Of a DNA stretch of 64,000 bases, positions 46,678 to 59,757 are shown in pieces. The stretch is from positions 23,949,491 to 24,013,490 of the forward strand of contig NC_088310.1 in NCBI RefSeq assembly GCF_910592395.1, given 5' to 3'. Position numbers and translations under genes: made by a program. The notes beneath the pieces are model-generated. The model searched no databases and was not told the DNA's origin. It saw only the letters and a program-made list of their open reading frames with translations. Source of the stretch: Lineus longissimus (Eukaryota > Nemertea > Pilidiophora > Heteronemertea > Lineidae). The first letter of the stretch is position 1, and every line of letters begins with the position of its first letter.

Positions 46678-47135
46678 GAACACAGAACACAGAACCTATT
46701 TTTTTATGTAGGCCTAGACCCAGTTTGACCCCGTCTGTGCACTGAAAGAGTAGTGCAGCCAGTGCCCTGGCAGTGGCCCCAGCCTCCGAGGCCCAGTGGA
46801 AACCATCTGAACTGCAGGGCAACACACGGCACCAACAATCGAGGAACCTCCAATATGTGCGAGGGGAGGAGCATTAGTTAGTCTGGTTTTTCGAGGGTTT
46901 TGGGGGGGGGGGGAAACGTAGTCATACTCATACTATCACTATCAACACCTGTCACCTCCTAGATCCCTGGTTCGATTTCCGGGCGATTGGGTTACTTGAA
47001 ATGCCTGAAAGAGGGGGAACAACTACCTTCGGAGGATCAACGAAATAACCGCAATTATAATGTTGGATGCCAAGATATGCAGCTGGATGTTTACATGGTT
47101 TAGGTGAAAATATTTACAAACGTTGTTGCGGATTC

Positions 47136-47222
47136 CACCACTACCGGAGGTTTAACTCCACCTCTGCCGGAGGTGCGATTCCACCTCTACCGGAGGTGCG
47201 ATTCCACCTCTACCGGAGGTGC
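47136..47222. repeat. 23-bp tandem repeat with internal palindrome, about 4 copies
   Basis: The unit is about GATTCCACCTCTACCGGAGG plus TGC, with two near-identical central copies and diverged edges. Each unit contains CACCTC-TACCG-GAGGTG, able to form a small stem-loop. Confidence 0.9.
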
Positions 47223-47445
47223 ACTACCAATCCGTCTTCGGCAAAGTTGTGACAATAATCTTGACACTAGAGGCGCTGATTTCGTTCCTCTTGCAATATA
47301 AATTGTTCGAGTTTGAGGTTGTGACTGTCAGTTATATTGGCACCCGAAGTAGGGCCAGGTTTAGGCGAAGTTGGGAGGCGCATGGTAGGCCTACTGGTAT
47401 AGTGAGTGGCAAGGTATAACCTTTAGAGTAGAGTAATCAGACTCC

Positions 47446-47760
47446 TCCTGACAATATCAGGCCATTCACTCGATACATAGGCCTTATACTTACTCCCTCG
47501 GAAACATGCGTAAGGAGCCGTCGTGTTGTAGGCCCTGTTTGCAAGAGGGTGGTATAACTCAACTGCCCATTCGTTTTGCCGTCCAAACGCGCACGCCGAA
47601 TGTGATCTGGTCTGATCCATTGTCTGGTTCGATGTGGGAATATAAATATGAATATTTCCATTATGATAAAAGGCTGGTTTGGACCAGGTTGTAAAAAAAA
47701 CAAGGTGGTCCGTATAGTTAGCGTTTACTTAATTGACCTTTACTTAAGAAGAAAGTGGAA
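47446..47760. repeat. Dispersed repeat, longest copy
   Basis: The part at 47446-47550 matches 58243-58345, sharing CCTGACAATAT, TACTTACTCCCTC and TCGTGTTGTAGGCCCTGTTT blocks. The part at 47636-47760 matches 49750-49860, sharing TTTGGACCAGGTTGTAAAAA and GGTGGTCCGTATAGTTAGCG. A single longer element could explain both. Confidence 0.8.
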
Positions 47761-48066
47761 AATTTATATCTAAAAGAACAAAAATCGAATTGGTTACGAC
47801 CGGATTAAGAAGAAAAGACCGTCTACGGAGAAAATGCGCAGGAAGCACTCAAAACGTTCCATATTTTGAAACACTACCAGACAATTATTGCGTAATGACT
47901 CTTTCTCTTTACTGATATCGGCAGTGGACCGGCGTCTTCCCTCGCCCTATTTATAAATGGGATGACGAAATGGACTGCACCGGGAGTCTGATGCTAATAG
48001 ACTGACTTCGAGTTTTTAAAATACCAGCGCCAGACAGACCGACACCACCGCCTGAGACGCTTCACT

Positions 48067-48073
48067 TATATAA
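48067..48073 (+). promoter_or_regulatory. TATA-like element of the receptor gene
   Basis: TATATAA lies 174 bp upstream of the receptor ATG. It is a plausible core promoter given the plus-strand gene that follows, but it is called by motif and position only. Confidence 0.4.
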
Positions 48074-48246
48074 CGACGAGCTAGTGAGCGTCTCCCTTCA
48101 AACAAGTGATCGGAAACCCGGCGGCATCCGGTGGATTTATCTTCGATTTTCCATGTTTAAAGGGGACATTGGAGAATTAGCTAGCCGATTACACGGATCA
48201 ATTTCCGCAGGAATCCAATCAAAGTTATTTTTACGGGATATAAGCC

Positions 48247-51200
48247 ATGAAAATTCGATTTGAAAAGGAAGCTTCGATAATATGTCTTTGCGTCTTTTTG
48301 AATGTGATGAACGACCTGGTGACAGCAGATGGGACAGATTCAGGTAATTCGTTGCCTCATAACTTTCTCTCTGAATATACTGTACGTCATTCGAGGAAAA
48401 CCGATGCCGAGGATTTTTGAGTCGGGGTTACAGATCAGTAATCAAAACCAAAAATTCTAAACCAAATATTATTCAGATTTCCAAATATCTCAATTTCATT
48501 TTCGATTCTTCTTCAAATTCTGCGTTCTTAGTCCTGTCGTCTACTGTCGTCTGTCTCAATTCTTTCAAGTCACTGACCGTAAAAGCTGGTCCGGCGTTAT
48601 GCTGGTTGCAGATAAACAGAATTCCTTCCTGCTGGGGATTTGTGCTGGATGAGGTTATGTTTGGATTCTAATACAGTAACTGTATTTTATTAATTTTTCA
48701 TCTGCATGCGTCACATGATCTGTCTTTGGTCAGACTCCTATGCAGTCCATTTCGTCACCCTGATCGTCCTTCCTCGAGGCGACAGTACGAGGCCGGTCCA
48801 CTGCGTCCGGAGTGTTTCTTTGGTAGGCTACAATCGCTGTGTTACAATCTTTGTTATTGTTTTATTAATTTTCAGGTCGTCTGCGTGATGCCAGGCAGTC
48901 ACTCGAGTATGTGGAGAATATAAAACGTGGCGATTGCTCAGGCGGAACGGACAGCATCCTGACAGTCAACTTCGATCACAACACGTGGAACAAATACGCC
49001 AGGGTTGCTGTAAAAACTGCCAATCTTCTCACAAAGAACTTGATGGAAGGCAACGGAAGGTTCCAAAATATTACGCCTGAAGACTATTTCTTTAATTTGG
49101 TCCGTAACAACGTCGATGGGGAATCTTTGATATTTGGCTCCGCCATCGCAGTCGAACCATTTGTCTTTCCCGCATACGAGATTTACAGTCCATACGCGCA
49201 TAGAAATGGCAGCAAGGTGAACTCGTTTGACTTAAGCACCGGCTACAACTACCTGAGGAATGACACTGAATGGTATCACACGTTACGTATCAGGCCATGG
49301 AACAACCTGACAGAAATCTCCATCAACACTTACAGACCAAGGTAAGTGGGCTTACATGGCATTTCATGATTTGGATGCTGGGGGCGATTCTCCCGAAGCA
49401 GCCCTAAACCCAATAGAAGTTTCGATCCCCCTCCCTCCAATTTCAAATGTCGAAAATTCGCGCTGTGAGTGGAAGAACTTGGGCCCTATACAAAGAGAGA
49501 AACCATTTCAAATCAAGAAAAGGCGTTCGCTTTAAATTTGTGTTTGAATAGGCGACCTTAAAATATTTCGGTCAGCATACTGGAACGCACTTTCACCATG
49601 AATGTTGACAGCAGACTAAATATAGCCATCAGTCCGATCCGATTTTACCTAGCGTTCTGTGATAAACATTGATCAGAAATAAGATTATTTTTCGTATCGG
49701 ATATCTTTATTACCAATTTTCCGAACAAAATCATTCAGTAGCGGTACATTTGTAGGAATATTTCCATTATGATAAATGGCTGGTTTGGACCAGGTTGTAA
49801 AAAAACAAGGTGGTCCGTATAGTTAGCGTTAACTTAATTGACTTTAACTGAAAAAGAAAGTTTAACGCCAATTTATAGTGAATCAGCTTGTTTTGAACAA
49901 CCAGTCCGCCGCACATTGCAGTTAATATGAAGATGGAGATGACTATATATATGTATAAACAGCCTGCGTGAACTTTGGCACCGACAGGCTTTTAAAAATT
50001 AATTTTGCTTTATATCGGTCGTCCAGAGGTTAGCAAAAATAGATAAACATCATCAATATCCATTTTTCAATAAAAAAAATGATGGACGCATTATCTGACA
50101 ACACCCTCCATCATCCATGCACTGCCAACTCCATGCGTTCGTGCAAAAGTGATGTTCTTGTTGATGACGTCTTGTCGTGCCTGGGGGCTCATGTTGTGAC
50201 AAAACGTGTCTTGTGTGTAGAGTGGAAAATGGACAACTCACCGTAAAACACCTCCAGGCAATCATGCAGTCGCTTAACCATCAATTAGTGTTCGAATTCA
50301 TTACTGTGGATCGTCCTCTGAACCACCCATCTCAAAGCATAATGGTATACCCTGACCACTTCTTCTCTGAGTAAATATCATGAAAAGTTGTCCCCGATAT
50401 CGATCACCACTCGTTACTTGTGCAGAGTTCCATGTCATGCTAATAGAAGTGCATTGTAGTTACAAACTGGCCACTCGTGATAATCGAGTTAAGATACTGA
50501 GCGGGTTTCGCTACCCCTGGCGAACGACCAAGTACAACTGTACGAATTATAATTACATATTTATACTAACGAAGGTCTCTGTATAGCTTCATCATGTCTT
50601 CATTTAATATCTTCGTACTTTGTCGATCGCAGCTCTTCCTATATACAACGCTTTCAAAACCTGCCTTTATAGTCAAGTGTGGCTGAGAATGGTTCCCCAA
50701 GTACGTTTCCTTCCGGTACGGCATTCGCCGGGGAACGCCTTCAAGTAACCTCTTATGATTGGTTTAATCGCAATAGCAATCAAAACAAGATCACAACAGG
50801 TCGAGGACCTTAACCCAGTTTATCTGAGTTTTTCCTTATTGCTCAGCTCAATCATGTTCGTTGCTGATAATGTTGCGATTCTGTATAACCCGCATTTCGA
50901 ACGGTAATGGCACAATCGATTTAATTCTGAAACAATCAGTGATGTACCAGGGTATGATTTCCGCATCCCTGCATTTGCTAAGAAAATAAAAAATCTCAGG
51001 ATATCACGATATTAGAAAAACCGGCTAATCCCACAAAGTGCCCTCGGTGAAATCTGAATAAATGACATATCGTGTAGTTGCAGGCTCGACCCATGTTTGT
51101 TATTCGATATAAACGACAAAGAATATGTGACTTCGAGTAAAAAATCGTGTTAATGTTTTATCATTCAAAAGTGTGTGATAGCGTGTACTGGGCGTTTTAA

Positions 51201-54200
51201 AACTTCGAATTAAGGGGTTGTGTGACTTTCATTTGCTCAGTGTAACACGAAAACCGCGCGTTAGCATTTTAGCTTTTGTTCAGACCTAATTGCCAACGAG
51301 TGGCATCTTTTGCACGCATCTTCTATAGCGAGGAGAGTTACGCCAATCTGGACGACAATATATTATCTTGCCTCTAGCTGTATGCAAATTTAGCTGCTAT
51401 AAAAATCAATTAATCAAGCATGGTCACGAACGTAGTGCTTTTCAAAAGGTCGTCAAAAGCGAATAAATTCAGAAGAGAAGAAAATTCTTCCCGTGTCTGA
51501 ATAAATGAATACAGGGATGACGCATAAGAAGAAAGGTTTGCTACCATGATCAACTTAATTTACCTGCCAAAAGGTCTTTGACATCGCAGATTCGCCATCA
51601 GTACGCCTGTGTAGACCAACTGATCAAGGTAATTAAGTGATATCGTTAAAGCAAAATAGCATACGCCGCCCGATAGATAAAGGTAATTCTGGGGGGTAAA
51701 CAATGGGTGTTGCATGGGTGTTGCACATAGGATCAGAAGTAGCCTTACTTTGCAAAATGCTTCCTCATTGCAGCGTGATTGCAAATACATTCCAGCTTTA
51801 CTCTGCTTTGATTTGATGTTTTCAGGTTGAACGCTTCCGAGGTTGGCCCTGTCATCATCTTGCAGCAGCCGATAGCCAAGCTTGAACATGGTCACTGGAC
51901 ATACCCTTACTATGACTGCGGAGGTGGGAACATCTGGATGGTGACGTACTCATCACCAATACTTGCAGCGAATTTGAGTCTGGAGAATCCCATCTACTTT
52001 AGGTGAGATAATAAAGTATCTGACGAAATATTCGTACAAGAAAGCCATCAGGGCCTCTCCTTGATAAATCACCACTACGTCGTCAAAAGGCGACAAAAGT
52101 ATTGAAATACTTTTGCCACCTTAGCACCGTCAATTTGTGTTAGAGTTGCAATCACTTTGGATATCAGCTTCAAAACCAATGGCCGTATACTTAAGTGCAA
52201 GAACAAAATGATGCGAACCATCAACATCTGGAAAAGATGACATTGTCGACGATGCTCATAATCCGGCTCGGAACTGTCTTTCCGAAGTGGTTTATTTTTC
52301 AGATGTTCAACTCTTTCTTTTTCAGAGGCGTAGCAACCATCGATATTGAGCTAACGAACATCGACATCAACCAATGTGATGCGAACAATTCCATCTCTTC
52401 CGATACTGCCGATGTCTTTAGAGGGACTCACGTCTGCAGGAATACAACTTATGTAAAGGATTTCTTAGTATTTGAATTTTGGCCCACCAAATATCTGTCA
52501 TTGCAATGCAATACTGCTCCTGCTAGGGATATCAGCTGCACAAGCCACAAGGACTTAGTATTTGTGGGTCGAAACCTTTTTTGCAATTAACTCTGCAGTT
52601 ACAATATGTGACTTGCTCCAAGAAATATTTCAAACTGTTACGAACAGTATGACTGTAAAACTGTTTTGGCCAATCACCGTGCTTTAGTCACAGACGGTGT
52701 CGAATATGAGATCTGCAATGCAACCATCTGCTTTGGTCAAAGTGGCGTTAATTGTTTTACTGTCGTATTTCAGTGTTCGCCACTGACTGGCTTGGGCTTC
52801 CGGCGTGGGGCATACGTATGTAAATGTAAAGATGGCTTCTACTTCCCCTACGCAGATCCATCTAAGGCATTCAATGGCAGCGATATTGAAGAACTACTGT
52901 CGAGGTAAGAACCCATCGACAGAGTTAGTTGTTTTGCGAAACCCCACACAGATAAGCGCCAGATGGTTTCGATTTATGATTGATTACTCGATAATTTGCG
53001 AGACTATCATAAATGTCATTGAATGAGTTTTCTCTGATAACAAACTCTTGATCTGCAATTAAGACACTGCATAATTGTATGCCAGCTCATTGCTGTATCT
53101 TGGATACACATTGAGATGCTAAACGATTTTGTAAGAAGCATTTACAGCAACTTCTGGTACATATTGTACACTCTTAGAAATAAAGGTTTTTGTCTTTTGA
53201 AAAAGGTTCTTTGGCCTTGACAGATGCACGCCGCTGACAGGTTTTTCGGTAAAATGAAAAACTTCTCAATAGCTTGGAGATTCTGTGAAACATTTAATAA
53301 ATATTTTTCATTTCGCTGCATGAAAATCTCTAAGGGTGCATTGTTGGCCAAAAAACCTTGCTGATCATGAAGGCTTTTAAAAAGCTGAAAAATCTATTTC
53401 TAAGACATGATCACTGCAGGCGTGAGAATAAAGCTTGTACCCTGCAGTATTCACGTTGTTTGGGCCTTCTCCAAGATTGGGCTAATTGTAGCACGAGGAC
53501 AGTGCACTTAAACAGAGTAGATCTCATGAGAGTGTCTTCAGTGTATCGATCGGAAAAGTGGTATCGTAATTATTTCCTTGATTTTTTCAGTAGAATGTGC
53601 TATGATTACCAAGGTCGTATTTGGTTAGTGGTCATTGGATTTTTCGTACAGTAATTACAGTTCTCGCCACATTTTCAAGCCGGGAAATCAATTCTGGCAT
53701 TTATTGAGATACTAAAGACATGGCCAGGTGAAATAAAAAACGATTCTGGTCGTATAACGTATAAGTGCTATAACAGTTGCCATAACCTCGCTTAATTTCT
53801 TTCAGAAATGTCTCATTATCAGGCCAATACCCCAGAGTGTTTTTATTGTTCTTGATTTGGCGTATATTGGCTGTCATTGACTTTGATCGCTTTCACCTTA
53901 TTCAATTCTAGGGTTCATATTTGGTATAATTACTTCGCATCTTTCCTTTCAGAAATGGCTCAAACATGGGGTTAGAATGGTTCCAATGTAAGAAGTGTTC
54001 CCTGGGATGCGATACGTGTGTTGACGACAGTCCCTGTCTTTTCGACCCCAACCACATAATCAGGATCTCCCTGTTATTGGTAACTGTGGCCATGATAAGT
54101 CTTATCCTCTTCGCATCGGTTGTCCTGTGGGCATACCGAGAAGTCAGGGTGAGTACATAAAGGATCTGGAACCACCGCATATCCTATTTAAATAGATGGT

Positions 54201-57200
54201 CGTTTATGCTCAGCAACGCGAAATCATCTTTTGGATTTACCAACAGCTTCAAATTATCAATGATTAACCGATGCATAAAATAGAAAGAAATCAATTCGTA
54301 CCAGTAACAAAACAATTACCTTTCAACACAATACTTGAAAAGTAATGAAATGACATAATCGGCGCTGTGTTTCTGGAATCAGCTACTCCAGTATTGAACA
54401 AAGAAAACGATTAACGTAAAATGCTGCCCCTTCCATCTGTTTACACTTCGATTGACCCAAGACAATAAATCAGTTTTCGTGAATTACATGCAAACCATTA
54501 TTGCGCATTATTACATGACTTTGTAGAGTCTTCTTTCTATTGATACGATTGTTTTGCCGGGGCGGATATATGATAATTTGATGATAGACGCCACAGTTTG
54601 TATCGTGTCATTAGCGATGTTATCACCTTGTGTTATCACCTTGGGTATCAGTGTCTCATGATGCTTAGTTGCCAAGTCCTAATTACACCAAGATATCCTT
54701 CAATATGCTATTTGACAACCATCTGAGACTACTATTACGTAAGGCCTACGCCTTATTGACCAGTGAGCTCCTAATAGATTTTGCATCAGCACTTGGATCA
54801 CTTTCCTGTTACAGGCTATCAAAGCAGCCAGTCCAATCTTCCTTTTCATCATGGCGGGAGGTGCGATACTCATGTGTACAGAGGTAAAGCAGCTTTTAAC
54901 TGACCAGTTAAGATCTTGTGATCCAGTTATTTCACACCCTCAATCGTTACTGAGCATTCGAGTTACGTATTCTTCCTTTGAGAACAGGTTATGTATACTT
55001 GCTGATTCCGTGGAGCTCGACACCCATCACGAAATGCAATCAATCCGCGTGTTGATTTCTGTTGTCCGCTCATAGCAATGATTAGCGGACGGGCAAGGCC
55101 TCCCTAATAGAGGCGATCAATAAACATTGAAGACTAGTATCACTGTCAAATGATGCCTAGCAATCGTTGGCACTATAGTTTATGTGATAATAAAGAATGG
55201 GAATTTCAGCATGATGAGACATACGGTTCGGTCACAAGAGCAAGAAATGGTCAGTACGGCACTTTTAGCTATGATTCTGGGCATGTGAGGTTAAAAAGTA
55301 AAGCTACAGTAGTCATAGTTGATGTATCCCTTTCCAGATGTTCATCGACTTCGTCGAGCCTTCCCCCACCATTTGTTTAATCCGTCCATGGCCGAGAGAG
55401 TTGGGCTTTGCTCTCGCTTACGGGGCCTTATTACTCAAGACATGGAGGTGAGACCAGCCTGCTAATCAGAATGAGTTAATGGAAACGATGTTATATGTAC
55501 CAAATACACCGAGTATTACGCAGCAATCAATTGAAATATCAGATATCTCAACACTGCTCAATAAAGTGACCATCTATTCACTGGATAACTGGCTATCGCG
55601 CCATCCACTGCCGTGGCGCGGATAACATACTTCATGGAGTTCAGAACCTCTCAATGAACTTTGGGAAGTACATGTAATTGTTGGCAGAGAAGCAGAGATG
55701 GAGGGTCACCGCCAGAAGGAGGGGGAGGAGGAGGAGTAATCTCAGGCCTTTGGGCTTTCGAGCTTAGAATAGGAATGAAATGAGTTGAAACATTAACTCG
55801 CACACTGTTCACTTCTGTATAAGCAGGTAGAACCTTATTCGCTATAAATTTGGTCTTTGTTTCAGAATATCTTCCATTATGAAAATCCAGTCTGCCCGCA
55901 AGCTGCAGCTCTCGGACAAAGAGCTCCTCAAGCGGTTCATCCCGATTCTTCTCGTGCCCTGCGCGTACCTGGCTGCCTGGTCCGCCGCGGTACCCTTGAC
56001 AAGAAGACTGGAACTTCGGAAGACTCCGCAGGATCTCAAGTTTTATATCTGCGCCATAGATTGGTGGGAATACTGTTGCTCCATAGGTACTAATATACAC
56101 CATATGTTTATGCTTCTAGAATGCAAATTACCATTCCTCCAAAAAGTACATCGTAGTTCCTCGTTTGAATTTTATAGGGACGGGCGGGCCGGAGGCCTCA
56201 CTGATCGCTATATAAACCGAAAGTAGTTTTCTTCTTATGGCGGTGATCACAGCGGGAAAGACTCTAGTGGAACCATGCGTTTTGTCTTGTTGTTCCTTTG
56301 AACCGGCTATCCAAGATAAACTGCACTTAAGCATCATCTTAAGCTTAAGGGTCATTCACTCGGTATACTTAAAATGCTCACTGTGATGCGAGAGCGGTAA
56401 GAAGCACTGACGCTGGCTACCACGATGCTAAAAGAGTTGTTTTCCAATTGGTTTTAGGTGAAGCTTGTTTTTTGCTCTGGGGTGTCTATCTGAGTTACGT
56501 CATCAGAAAGGCCCCTTCCCATCTGAATGAAAGCAAGTACATAACGTGGAGTATCTATAACACAGTCCTGCTTGGAAACTTTCTCTTTGTCATCAGGTAA
56601 GTTTACCGTGCCAACAGTGTTACTTTCAGACCACCTCCTATACCCTACAATTCCAATTCGTTGGGGGTATTTGCGCTTCCGGCAAGTTCTGAGCAACAGT
56701 CATTCTTCACTCAACAGTCTGTCTTTTTATATCATGACCATCCTTTAGATACAATAGTGAACACTGTCGACACTGGGCTTGTATAATTTGAAACCTGTCT
56801 GCACTAAGCTTGTATGATTCCATTCCAGAGTTCTGATAGCAGTGTCGAGAGATCCAGATCTCATGTATGTGATGAGCCTTATCCGCCTTCAAGTTACTGT
56901 CACCAGCATGATGTGTCTGATATACATTCCAAAGGTATGTGACAACGATGGTTAGAATAAAGTACTCTGATCCCAACCATTCAGGTTGTGACATTGTCTT
57001 TGGAATATGAATGGAAACTAAAATCAACACTACGAAATCTCTTTTTGTGCAACGCATTCATTTTATGTGTTTCCATCACAGCCCTAACACTCAGGATGAG
57101 GTTTTGGGCGAAGAGACAGCTCCACCCAAGAGGTACACTCTTTGGCGAGGCAACCAATACGAGCAATGAGGAGGTACCTTTTCCAGTGTTAAAGCACATC

Positions 57201-57945
57201 AAACTTGATATATCTTAGGCATAATTCACCGATGACAAATTTATAATATTATTATCTCCTGTAACATTATCTGTTCTTCAAAGCTGTATGCTCTGGTTGT
57301 GACACGTGGTGGGAAGGAAGACAACATCCGTGGTGCCGGGACAATAAACACATCCAGACCTCAGACGGAGGTAATGGTGGGAATGCCAATAGCAGACATG
57401 AAAAATGCATCCGTGCAGACAGACGTCACCGGGCCAATACAAACAGCTGAAGACAGAACTGCTTCAATGGTAAGAAAGGGGCTGTGATGATGATTGACTC
57501 GTCATGCAAACGAAAAGTACATTATTTGATTTTCTTTAAAGTTTCGCTTTGTCTTGATTCGCTAGGGTTTTGAAAATCACTGAAGCTTGGAGCACACAGA
57601 GGTAGCCTAATGTCTTCAAGATCATTTTGCCTAAGTCCTTGAAATCATATATTAGAAGAGAAGCCCAATAGAGAAACAAAAGTTTGGTTTTGTTGGCATT
57701 AGCGGCAAAGTCCATCCTATCCCAAAATCACAGGTTAGTTTTTCTCAGTAGTAGTAGTGTTGGTAAATATTTTAAAGAGCCCGGCGACAAGATCTTGCTG
57801 ACATTTATCGCCGTGCGCTGGTTAAACTACACCCACATTACGACGTGCACAAGTTGTCATTGGACTCTTCTGTTTTGTTTTCTTCCAGAGCAACTCTTCA
57901 CCAACGATTAAACTGCGAGGGATGAACAAAGTACATCCGGTTTAA
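48247..57945 (+). CDS. GPR158/GPR179-like class C G-protein-coupled receptor, 13 exons
   Basis: GPR158/179 relatives are class C orphan receptors with a Cache-type extracellular domain, a Cys-rich EGF-like stalk and seven helices. Exons: 48247-48343, 48876-49341, 51826-52002, 52326-52452, 52774-52904, 53953-54148, 54815-54883, 55338-55447, 55866-56086, 56458-56596, 56829-56934, 57284-57469, 57889-57945. Phases join exactly to 693 residues. Exon 1 is a signal peptide. Extracellular landmarks are HGHWTYPYYDCGGGNIWMVTY, family-typical, and the stalk FRRGAYVCKCKDGFYFP. TM1 is about 369-394, TM3 follows CLIRPWPRELGF, TM6 is in exon 10, and TM7 ends IPKLYAL, the class C PKxY motif. Only about 75 residues follow TM7, whereas human GPR158 and GPR179 have tails of several hundred residues or more. 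The last short exon could be replaced by a longer alternative. The ligand is unknown. Confidence 0.93.
49750..49860. repeat. Dispersed repeat copy within receptor intron 2
   Basis: This matches 47636-47760 over about 100 bp, in the same orientation and with few differences. Confidence 0.8.
53168..53339. mobile_element. Short non-autonomous DNA element (MITE-like), 172 bp
   Basis: The ends ACACTCTTAGAAAT and (reverse complement) GCACCCTTAGAGAT form imperfect inverted repeats, flanked by a direct ATTGT on both sides (53163-53167 and 53340-53344). It lies in receptor intron 5 and has no coding capacity. The superfamily is not assigned. Confidence 0.6.
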
Positions 57946-58762
57946 AACTCAGGAATGAACCCGTCCATTTGAAGCCAACGTGTTGTCTACCAAATGGCCC
58001 CGATGATGACGTTCATCGTGTGCGTGAAGGAACACCTCTTGAGATGCAACATAAATGCATTCTTTTCAACTTTAGCATAGCAAATGCGACTAAACAACTG
58101 TAATCAAGTACAATACAGATGTAAACTATAAACTCGGTTTTGTCTCGCCCTGTCTGACAGGGAAGACGTATATACAATATATTTGTAATTGATACCGAAC
58201 TCGAAGAGGTATTAGGAGTTTTACCAAACGTGAGGTTGGAGCCATCCTGACAATATTATGCCATTTCACGCGATACATACTTACTCCCTCAATGGAACAT
58301 GCGTAAGGAGAAGTCGTGTTGTAGGCCCTGTTTGCAGGAGGATTGGTTGGAGCTAAAACAAATATAAGGGCCAGAAACCGAGGCGGCAGCTGACACGGTT
58401 TTTGGGCGAAATACGCCGTCCGGAGCGGTTTTCGGTGAAACTGAATACCTCGTGTATGGAGTTCGGATGTATAAACATAATCGTTCCTTCCATCTTCTTT
58501 GTAATGCGTATTATCAGTTGTTTATAAAATACAAAAAAAATATATTTGGTGTTTGTGTTCAGGACTTGTTCAGGACTATTTTAACATATCGTCACCCTCA
58601 TAAAATAATTGCCCAAGTCAGATTTCTTTCTTCTTTTGAGAAAATCATTTCTTAAATCTGCCTAAGTCTCCAGCTTCATTTGGGCAGTTATTCCATTGAC
58701 CTTCCTTTACTACACACCATATATTGAGTTAAGCACTTTACCACAGGTGACTCTTCTATGTA
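57946..58762 (+). other. Receptor 3' region
   Basis: No coding segment is seen. A dispersed-repeat copy lies at 58243-58345. No canonical AATAAA is obvious in the first 600 bp, so the 3' end of the transcript is undetermined. Confidence 0.5.
58243..58345. repeat. Dispersed repeat copy downstream of the receptor gene
   Basis: This matches 47446-47550 with small indels, in the same orientation. Confidence 0.8.
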
Positions 58763-59748
58763 GAGGGTTTCTTTTATGCGAGTTGCGAGTTGCGAGTTAC
58801 AAAGTGCGAGTTGCGAGTTACAATGTGCGAGTTGCGAGTTAAAAAATGCGAGTTGCGAGTTAAAAAATGCGAGTTGCGAGTTACAAAGTGCGAGTTGCGA
58901 GTTACAAAATGCGAGTTACAAAATGCGAGTTGCGAGTTACAAAATGCGAGTTGCGAGTTACAAAGTGCGAGTTGCGAGTTACAAAATGCGAGTTGCGAGT
59001 TACAAAGTGCGAGTTGCGAGTTACAAAATGCGAGTTGCGAGTTACAAAGTGCGAGTTGCGAGTTACAAAATGCGAGTTGCGAGTTACAAAGTTTGAGTTG
59101 CGAGTTACAAAGTGCGAGTTGCGAGTTACAAAGCAACTCCAGGTTCCGCCTCCTGAACATAATCAAGTATGGATGTCTTTATCAGTTATGGCTCTGGGTT
59201 GACCTCCTGTGGTGAAAGTTCAAGAATCCTTTTACAGCACATATGGCATTGTTAGGCCATGGACCTTTGAACTGTTAGGCCATGGACCTTTATACTATAA
59301 AGGTCCATGGGCATGGTATAGGCGTAAATCGAATGAGTTTTCATTGCTGCAGATTACTAGGGTCAATCGCACTTTGTAACTCGCAACTCGCATTTTGTAA
59401 CTCGCAACTCGCATTTTTTAACTCGCAACTCGCACTTTGTAACTCGCAACTCGCATTTTGTAACTCGCAACTCGCATTTTTTAACTCGCAACTCGCATTT
59501 TGTAACTCGCAACTCGCATTTTTTAACTCGCAACTCGCACTTTGTAACTCGCAACTCGCATTTTGTAACTCGCACCTCGCATTTTGTAACTCGCAACTCG
59601 CATTTTGTAACTCGCAACTCGCACTTTGTAACTCGCAACTCGCATTTTGTAACTCGCAACTCGCATTTTTAACTCGCAACTCGCACATTGTAACTCGCAA
59701 CTCGCACTTTGTAACTCGCAACTCGCAACTCGCACTAAAGTAACACTC
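58763..59748. mobile_element. Foldback element with 21-bp minisatellite arms
   Basis: Two arrays of a 21-bp unit (GCGAGTTGCGAGTTACAAAAT and variants) face each other: about 58778-59133 and, as the reverse complement, about 59371-59736. A 237-bp spacer lies between. The outermost ends also pair (GAGGGTTTCTTT and GAGTGTTACTTT), and the whole is flanked by an 8-bp direct repeat, TCTATGTA, at 58755-58762 and 59749-59756. This fits a non-autonomous foldback DNA transposon with 8-bp target duplication, a length used by hAT and some other superfamilies. Because the unit is 21 bp, several frames on both strands stay open; these are not genes. Confidence 0.85.
59280..59310. repeat. Hairpin in the foldback spacer
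   Basis: A perfect 13-bp stem (CCATGGACCTTTA) with a 5-base loop lies in the spacer. The left arm is also part of a short direct repeat, GTTAGGCCATGGACCTTT. Confidence 0.85.
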
Positions 59749-59757
59749 TCTATGTAA

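Larger units (their letters stand above)
46301..48246. other. Divergent intergenic region, methyltransferase to receptor gene
   Basis: No gene is supported here. The region holds a hairpin at 46652-46677, a poly-G run near 46902-46914, a 23-bp tandem repeat at 47136-47222, dispersed-repeat copies at 47446-47550 and 47636-47760, and a TATA-like site at 48067-48073. Confidence 0.75.

Noticed and set aside
55651-56103. A 150-codon minus-strand open frame
   Set aside because: It is antisense to receptor exon 9 (55866-56086), which has clear family similarity and matching splice phases.
58776-59215. Open frames of 106-141 codons across the 21-bp array on both strands
   Set aside because: The repeat unit is a multiple of three, so several frames stay open; all products are simple seven-residue repeats.
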